Positions 59,422 through 64,000 of a DNA stretch of 64,000 bases are shown here, piece by piece (within the stretch, counting starts at the first letter, position 1; the number at the start of each line of letters is the position of its first letter). A program made the position numbers and the translations under genes. The notes below the pieces were generated by a model that saw only the letters and a program-made list of their open reading frames with translations, ran no database searches and was not told the DNA's origin. The stretch is from Halosimplex amylolyticum (lineage in GTDB: Archaea; Halobacteriota; Halobacteria; Halobacteriales; Haloarculaceae), in the NCBI RefSeq assembly GCF_051414035.1, contig NZ_JBLKNW010000002.1:186001-250000 (forward strand), given 5' to 3'.

Positions 59422-60612
59422 TCACTCCGCGAACGTCGCCGTCCGGCCGATACGTAATCGCAGGAAGACCGGCAGGGTCACGAGCGCGACGATGATCTCC
59501 AGGCCGCCGGCGACGAGGAAGGCGGTGGGGTAGTCGTAGGCACTCGCGACGCTGCCGCCGACGAGGACGCCTGCGAGGAAGCCCAGGCTACCGAAGACGT
59601 TGAAGCCGGCCATGGCCACACCCCGCTCGCGCTCGCTGGCGAGATCCGTCACGAGCGCCATCGTCGCCGGCGACATGAGCGCGCCGAGGACGCCGACCGC
59701 CAGCATCCCCGCGCCGGCCAACTCGACCGTCGGCGCGCGGCCGACAGCGATCACGACGAGACCGTAGCTCGCCGACCCGGCGACGATGGGCAGGGTCCGA
59801 CCGATCCGGTCCGAGAGGATGCCCATGGGGTACTGCAGGAGGGCGAAGGGAGCGAAAAAGAGCGCGAGCATCAGCCCCGTCGCGCCCGGGCCGAGGTCGA
59901 ACGCCGTCCGGAAGTACAGCGTACCGACGAGCGCGAAGAACCCGGCGGTGAGCCGGTCGAGAAACCCGAACGCGTAGGGGACGCCGAGCGCTGGCGTCCG
60001 CCGCACGCCCGCCATCGCGCGAGCGAGCGAGTCGCGGTCGCCGGAGGGCGCCCGGTCGTCGACCGCCAGCGCGAGCAGGCCGACGCCGGCGAGGAGCGCG
60101 CTCGCGAGATAGAGCGGGACGAACGGGCCGACCTCGTAGAGCTGGCCGCCGATGGGCGCGCCGAGTGCAGTCCCGCCGCCGATGGCGGCACCCGCGGCGG
60201 CCATGTTGCGGCCGTGCCCGCCGTCGAGATCCATCAGCATCGTCATCGCGAGCGAGAAGGCGCCGATGGTGACCGCGCCCTGGAGCGCGCGGAGCGCGAG
60301 CACGGCACCGAACGAGAGCGAGGCGAGCCCGGGGACCACCGCGAGCGCGAGGTAGCCGACGCTCCCCCCGATAGCGCCGGCGGCGATGAAGGGCGTCCGC
60401 CGGCCGGCGCGGTCGCTCGCGGCTCCCCAGACACCGGCGAAGGCGACGAACGCCGCGAACTCCGCCGCGAGGAACCACATGCTCGCGTCCAGATCCGTCG
60501 TCGCGCCGAGCGCGCCGACCAGCCGGTCGACGCCGGGGTACAGGAGCACCTGCGCCAGCAATACGGCGAAGACCATCGCCGCCAGCGACCAGCGGTCGCG
60601 CGACTTCGTCAT
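59422..60612 (-). CDS. MFS transporter
   Basis: A 396-residue major facilitator with 12 helices. The loop 2-3 signature GAASDRAGRRTPF and the loop 8-9 counterpart GILSDRIGRTLPI are both present. DHA-type (drug/H+ antiporter) length and pattern suggest an exporter, but the substrate is unknown. The start is ATG giving MTKSRDRWSLAAMV. No regulator is adjacent except the convergent zinc-ribbon protein. Confidence 0.87.
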   Translation of the reverse strand: MTKSRDRWSLAAMVFAVLLAQVLLYPGVDRLVGALGATTDLDASMWFLAAEFAAFVAFAGVWGAASDRAGRRTPFIAAGAIGGSVGYLALAVVPGLASLSFGAVLALRALQGAVTIGAFSLAMTMLMDLDGGHGRNMAAAGAAIGGGTALGAPIGGQLYEVGPFVPLYLASALLAGVGLLALAVDDRAPSGDRDSLARAMAGVRRTPALGVPYAFGFLDRLTAGFFALVGTLYFRTAFDLGPGATGLMLALFFAPFALLQYPMGILSDRIGRTLPIVAGSASYGLVVIAVGRAPTVELAGAGMLAVGVLGALMSPATMALVTDLASERERGVAMAGFNVFGSLGFLAGVLVGGSVASAYDYPTAFLVAGGLEIIVALVTLPVFLRLRIGRTATFAE

Positions 60613-60693
60613 TCACCCGAGACGTGGGACGAGAGCACCATCGGTGTGTCGGATGCGACTCGCCCCGCCGTTGCCGCCCCCACGTCACCCTCC

Positions 60694-61359
60694 TCAGAAC
60701 GGCGTCTGCGACCCGTCGGATTCGGGCGCGCCGGGGAGGCCGTCGTCGATCTCCGTCTCGAGACCGGCCCCCGATCCGCCGCCGTCGTCCGGTGCCGGCA
60801 TCTCACCGGTCTCCAGGAACGTCGACTCCAGCTCGCGCAACGCGGCGTTGATCGGCACAGACCGCTGGTGCATCGGCGCCACGCGGACGCGCACGAGGTC
60901 GAACTCGTGGCGGTCGGTGAGCCCGTTCCACGCCCGGAACGACCCCTTCGTGAGCGTGTCGCTCTGCGGGCAGAACGCGGTCGTCGGCGTGAACTCCGCG
61001 CGGAGGACTCGCGCGTCCGCGGCGACCTCGGGCGGGCCGTCGGCACCCGCTGGCAGACCGTCGGTGGCGCCCGCCTCGGCGACTCGATCGGCGTCTTCGA
61101 CGGCGTACCGGTAGCCCGCGTCGGGGTGTCGGGTGTCGCAGTTCAGCCGCGCGAGGTTGTACCCGAACGTCATGTCGTACACCGCCCGCTCCTCGAACAG
61201 CTCGCGCGCGAGCCGGTGGACGGCGAGGTGGCGCCGGTCCGCGAGCACGTCGTGTCCGTCGAGAAACTCCCCGGGAGCGGGGACGTGCGCCGGCACGAAC
61301 TCGTCGTAGGCGTCGAACGTGTCCTCGTCCGCGCCGAACGGCGATGGAACGCTGACCAT
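60694..61359 (-). CDS. Conserved haloarchaeal protein of unknown function
   Basis: A 221-residue soluble acidic protein. Conserved-looking segments are TFDAYDEFVPAHVPAPGEFL, YDMTFGYNLARLNCDTRHPD, FCPQSDTLTKGSFRAWN and VRVAPMHQRSVPINAALREL. Cys and His in FCPQSD, NCDTRHP and MHQ could bind metal. The C-terminus is a disordered Gly/Asp tail. Its neighbour upstream on the same strand is a DUF2249 protein, and the pairing suggests sulfur or metal chemistry, but this is only inference. Confidence 0.72.
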   Translation of the reverse strand: MVSVPSPFGADEDTFDAYDEFVPAHVPAPGEFLDGHDVLADRRHLAVHRLARELFEERAVYDMTFGYNLARLNCDTRHPDAGYRYAVEDADRVAEAGATDGLPAGADGPPEVAADARVLRAEFTPTTAFCPQSDTLTKGSFRAWNGLTDRHEFDLVRVRVAPMHQRSVPINAALRELESTFLETGEMPAPDDGGGSGAGLETEIDDGLPGAPESDGSQTPF

Positions 61360-61546
61360 GTCCCCGATTGGGCGTCTGCGAGGCTATGCCTCGTCCCGAA
61401 CTGGTTCGGGGCGCTGCGCAGCGGTGTGGCGGGGGGACGGCCCGGTCGGGAGCGGCGTTCGGTGGCGATCAGCGAATGCAGTCGAGGGTGCGGTCAGCGA
61501 TTGTGGTCCGTCAGCGGTCGCGGTCCGTCAGCGCAGTCACTCGCGG

Positions 61547-61792
61547 TCATTCGCCGCCGGCGTGGCTGATGCGGACGAGCCACTCGTCGTCGGCTACGTG
61601 CTCGGTTTCGTGGGTGAACCCGCGCTCGGCGAGCACGCCGTAGAGCGGTTCCGGTTCGAAGTTGTTCAGCAGGCGGAGCGTGCCGTCCTCCGGCAGGGAT
61701 TCGAGCGCGCCCATGATGTCGCCGAACGGTTCGCCCTCGATCTCCCGCGCGTCGAGCGTTCGCGTCGCCTCCGTTGATTCGTCGCTGGCCAT
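61547..61792 (-). CDS. DUF2249 family protein
   Basis: An 81-residue DUF2249 domain with a TusA-like fold: LDAREIEGEPFGDIMGALES, LPEDGTLRLLNNFEPEPLYG and VLAERGFTHETEH. The cysteine of TusA sulfur carriers is absent, as in much of this family. The ATG giving MASDESTEATRT is chosen. Members often lie near nitric-oxide or iron-sulfur genes; here the next gene on the strand is the unknown 221-residue protein. Confidence 0.82.
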   Translation of the reverse strand: MASDESTEATRTLDAREIEGEPFGDIMGALESLPEDGTLRLLNNFEPEPLYGVLAERGFTHETEHVADDEWLVRISHAGGE

Positions 61793-61950
61793 ACCCCGAG
61801 TTGGGGGTCGCCGGGCGAGCGCGTTGTGCCGAAGACGTTCGGCCCCCCGCTCGGCCGCCCGTACGACTGCTCGATGGGGCGGATCCGCGAACGCCGCCAC
61901 CGAACCGGCACTCCGTGACACTGACGGGGCTGGGGCGCGTGGGGTCGCGC

Positions 61951-62367
61951 ATGCAGTCGGTCACCGTGTCTCGACGAGTCGACGCGCCGCCCGAGCGAGT
62001 CCGCGCGGCCATGGGCGACCTGGAGGAGTTAATGCTCGCCGCTGGCTTCACCGACGTGACCGTCGACGGTGCCGACATGCACCTCGAGAACCAGGTCGGC
62101 CTCGCGACGGTCACCCTCGACCTCCGCGTCGTCGAGACGGACGCCGACCTCGCCTACGAACAGGCCGACGGCTTCTTCGAGGTCATGGACACCGAGTACC
62201 GGGTGACGCCCGTGGGCGACGAGGCGTCAGAGGTGACCGCGACGACCGACTTCGCGCTCGATGTCGCGCTCGTCGGCCAGATCCTCGACGCGACCGTCAT
62301 CAAACGCCAGCGCCGTCACGAACTCGAACAGCAGTTCGACTGGCTCGAAGACGAAGTCGAGGAGTGA
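61951..62367 (+). CDS. SRPBCC (START-like) family protein
   Basis: 138 residues of the polyketide-cyclase/START-like fold: VTVSRRVDAPPERVRAAMGD at the start, alternating strands, and a long C-terminal helix (VKRQRRHELEQQFDWLEDEV-like). It would bind a hydrophobic ligand. The substrate is unknown. The ATG giving MQSVTVSRRV is set by the first strand. It is divergent from the DUF2249 gene. Confidence 0.8.
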   Translation: MQSVTVSRRVDAPPERVRAAMGDLEELMLAAGFTDVTVDGADMHLENQVGLATVTLDLRVVETDADLAYEQADGFFEVMDTEYRVTPVGDEASEVTATTDFALDVALVGQILDATVIKRQRRHELEQQFDWLEDEVEE

Positions 62368-62485
62368 GCGGCTCTTCTCGGGCGGTCTCTGTTGTAGTCG
62401 ATGGTGAGCGGTGAACGTTCCTGGCCCGCTCGCACGACTACTGTCGTGCGACGTGACGCGCGACAGCGCACGCTGACGGTAGTCT

Positions 62486-62854
62486 CTACTCGTGGAACAG
62501 CTCGTACCACTCGTCGAGTTCGGCGATTTCGTCGGTGAGCGCGCGATACCCGTATTGTGAGACGACTTCGTCCACCGCTCGCGCGAGCCCTTCAGGATCG
62601 TCGTCGGGGAGCGATTGCTCGCGGTAGAGAAACAGGCCGGCGTGTTCGATATCCTCGTGTAACGGCTCGAAGTCCTTCGCGTTGTTCGTAACGAGGATGA
62701 CGCCGTTTTCACCGCACCAGCGAACCAACGTGGGGTCCTCTGTCTCTTCGCCGAACCGATCTTTCGCCTGTTGGACCTCGTAGCCCCGTTCGGCGAGGAC
62801 TCGCTCGAAAACGCGCCCGACGTGCTCGTCGAGGAGAACGTCGGGGTCCGTCAC
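62486..62854 (-). CDS. DUF5615 PIN-like toxin
   Basis: A 122-residue PIN-like (Mut7-C) protein: VLLDEHVGRVFERVLAERGY with the first acids, then VILVTNNAKDFEPL and a conserved terminal part. In DUF433/DUF5615 pairs this is the predicted ribonuclease toxin. Its start overlaps the antitoxin stop by 4 nt. Its length is near the family's usual 110-120. Confidence 0.82.
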   Translation of the reverse strand: MTDPDVLLDEHVGRVFERVLAERGYEVQQAKDRFGEETEDPTLVRWCGENGVILVTNNAKDFEPLHEDIEHAGLFLYREQSLPDDDPEGLARAVDEVVSQYGYRALTDEIAELDEWYELFHE

Positions 62855-63126
62855 TCGACCGGCTCTTTCGGCTTCAGTGCGGTGTCACCGAGGCGCTCGA
62901 ACGCTGCTTCGTTCGCGCGTTCGAACTCCCGTATCTCTTCGATGTTGTCGTAGTAGTACGACAGCGCCTCGTACACCTCCGCGAGCGATAGATCGAACTG
63001 ATCTGCAGTGTGCGCTGGTGACCGATTCTCGTCGACCACCCGCGCGGCGACGTGACGGACCCCGACGCGAGTCCCGTCGATGCGGGGTTCACCGCCGAGC
63101 ACGTCCTCGTCGCGAACGATCGTCAT
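62851..63126 (-). CDS. DUF433 antitoxin
   Basis: A 91-residue DUF433 protein: EDVLGGEPRIDGTRVGVRHV is the family hallmark, followed by the HTH-like QFDLSLAEVYEALSYYYDN. It is first in the two-gene unit, and the toxin start overlaps its end. A TTTATAA box 25-31 nt upstream gives a leaderless promoter, with a palindrome between box and start. Confidence 0.85.
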   Translation of the reverse strand: MTIVRDEDVLGGEPRIDGTRVGVRHVAARVVDENRSPAHTADQFDLSLAEVYEALSYYYDNIEEIREFERANEAAFERLGDTALKPKEPVE

Positions 63127-63128
63127 AC

Positions 63129-63158
63129 TACGAGTAGGGCTCGTATCCGGTTATAAAC
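63129..63158 (-). promoter_or_regulatory. Promoter and operator-like palindrome of the DUF433/DUF5615 operon
   Basis: The minus strand has GTTTATAA (63151-63158) 25-32 nt before the antitoxin ATG. Between them TACGAG-TAGGG-CTCGTA (63129-63145) is a perfect 6-bp inverted repeat over the expected transcription start. Confidence 0.55.
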
Positions 63159-63184
63159 TTTCGCCGGTCGCGGGAACGTGCCCT

Positions 63185-64000
63185 TCACGAACCGAGCGCG
63201 CCGACCTGCACCTTCCAGAGGTCGGCGTACTGTCCGTCGCGGTCGAGCAGCTCGTCGTGCGTGCCCTGCTCGACGATCTGCCCGTCGTCGACGACGACGA
63301 TGCGGTCGGCGTTTCGGACTGTAGAGAGCCGGTGGGCGACGACGAAGGTGGTCCGGTCGTCGGTCACCTCGGCGAGCGAGCGCTGGATCAGGACCTCCGT
63401 CCGGTTGTCGACGTGGCTGGTCGCCTCGTCGAAGACCAGCATCGGGGGGTCCGCCAGCAGGACCCTGGCGATGGCGATCCGCTGGCGCTGCCCTCCCGAG
63501 AGTTTCACGCCGCGCTCGCCGACTTCGGCGTCGTACCCCTCGTCCAGTTCGCTGATGAACTCGTGGGCGCCGGCGGCCCGCGCGGCGGCCTCGACTTCGG
63601 CGTCTGTGGCCCCGTCGGGCTCGTGGCTCCGCCGCTCGCCGTCCGAGGGCTCCCGGGGGTCGCTCTCGCGGCTCGCGGTTTCACCGCTCGCGTCCTCCGA
63701 GGGCTCACTCCGTTCGCCCTCGCTCACCCCGTAGGCGATGTTCTCGCGGATGGTTCCCGTAAAGAGGAACGGGTCCTGGGCGACGTAGCCGATCGACCGA
63801 CGGAGGGACTCCCGCGTGAGGTCTCGAACGTCGTGACCGTCGACGCGGACCGCGCCCTCGTCGGGATCGTAGTACGCCTGCAGGAGCTTCAGCAGCGTCG
63901 ACTTGCCGGCACCGGTCTCGCCGACGAGGCCGATAGTTTCGCCGGGTTCGACGTCGAGGTCGACGTCCCGCAACACGCGCTCGTCGGTCTCCTCGTCTCG
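63185..64000 (-). CDS. ABC exporter, C-terminal ATPase part (cut by window edge)
   Basis: About 272 residues of the nucleotide-binding domain of a fused (MsbA/MDR-like) ABC protein; the membrane domain would lie beyond the right edge. GETGAGKSTLLKLL (Walker A), YVAQDPFLF (Q loop), LSGGQRQRIAIARVLL (signature), MLVFDEATSHVD (Walker B) and VAHRLSTV (H loop) are complete. Between NIAYGVSEG and the helical part there is an extra about 40-residue Ser/Glu/Arg-rich stretch (SEPSEDASGETASRESDPRE) resembling the palindromic inserts of serB and DP2. The frame is open at the edge, so the start is not in the window. Confidence 0.9.
   Translation of the reverse strand, partial: RDEETDERVLRDVDLDVEPGETIGLVGETGAGKSTLLKLLQAYYDPDEGAVRVDGHDVRDLTRESLRRSIGYVAQDPFLFTGTIRENIAYGVSEGERSEPSEDASGETASRESDPREPSDGERRSHEPDGATDAEVEAAARAAGAHEFISELDEGYDAEVGERGVKLSGGQRQRIAIARVLLADPPMLVFDEATSHVDNRTEVLIQRSLAEVTDDRTTFVVAHRLSTVRNADRIVVVDDGQIVEQGTHDELLDRDGQYADLWKVQVGALGS
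63600..63728 (-). repeat. In-frame palindromic/low-complexity insert in the ABC ATPase
   Basis: The coding strand has GAGCGAGGGCGAACGGAGTGAGCCCTCGGAGG, then GCGAGCGG and CGCGAGCCGCGAG blocks, similar in order and wording to the DP2 and serB inserts (protein SEGERSE..SEDASGE..SDPRE). It falls in a variable loop after the Q-loop region and keeps the frame. Confidence 0.55.

Noticed and set aside
63600..63728. A frameshift or sequencing error in the ABC ATPase
   Set aside because: The frame is intact on both sides with all motifs; the extra residues are encoded by a repeat resembling those in serB and DP2.

Overview
The window is chromosomal DNA of an extremely halophilic archaeon (class Halobacteria, probably Haloarculaceae; the genus is a guess). 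Evidence: very high GC, strongly acidic proteins, TATA boxes about 25-31 nt upstream of start codons (leaderless transcripts), and haloarchaeal families (Bat-type HTH regulators, HalOD1, DUF5786, HVO_A0114-type HTH, the DP2 DNA polymerase subunit). I call 57 protein genes, two of them cut by the window edges, and one tRNA-Ser. There is no CRISPR array, rRNA or complete insertion sequence.

Layout. 0-20 kb: sulfur and serine metabolism (MetY, SerB, SerA), a PAS histidine kinase, a GyrI-like protein, an XPD/Rad3-like FeS helicase, a CDF cation pump, threonine aldolase, a Tat-exported repeat protein, a TrpRS-like paralogue next to an M29 aminopeptidase, and a TumE/TumA toxin-antitoxin pair. 20-24 kb: a palindrome-rich island, AhcY, then a signalling cluster (REC-PAS regulator, HalOD1 protein, tiny partner). 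24.3-30.6 kb: one 2120-residue membrane-anchored sensor/regulator with a LOV domain, ten further PAS domains, two GAF domains and a C-terminal HTH. 31-39 kb: methyltransferase, VOC protein, SDR, a PPC-domain protein and DP2, which carries a 490-residue intein ending in Gly-Gln. 40-46 kb: 7TM histidine kinase, HisH, family-4 uracil-DNA glycosylase, DUF99 and DUF5786. 46.2-49.9 kb: a tight operon of DUF1537 acid-sugar kinase, PdxA-type dehydrogenase and LarA-like protein, followed by an APC permease and a UspA-like protein. 52-64 kb: VPS62-like Tat lipoprotein, PiT phosphate permease, glutaredoxin, RidA, tRNA-Ser(GGA), a zinc-ribbon/HTH regulator, MFS transporter, DUF2249, a DUF433/DUF5615 toxin-antitoxin pair and an ABC exporter ATPase.

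The most unusual feature is an abundance of short GC-rich palindromic elements. Some lie between genes, including four copies of a long hairpin whose stem changes sequence but stays paired. Some sit in frame inside genes (serB, DP2, hisH, the pdxA-like gene, the ABC ATPase). At four gene 3' ends the last codons and stop codon are duplicated, in two cases flanking such an element. Together these suggest active small repeat elements that invade gene ends and surface loops of proteins.
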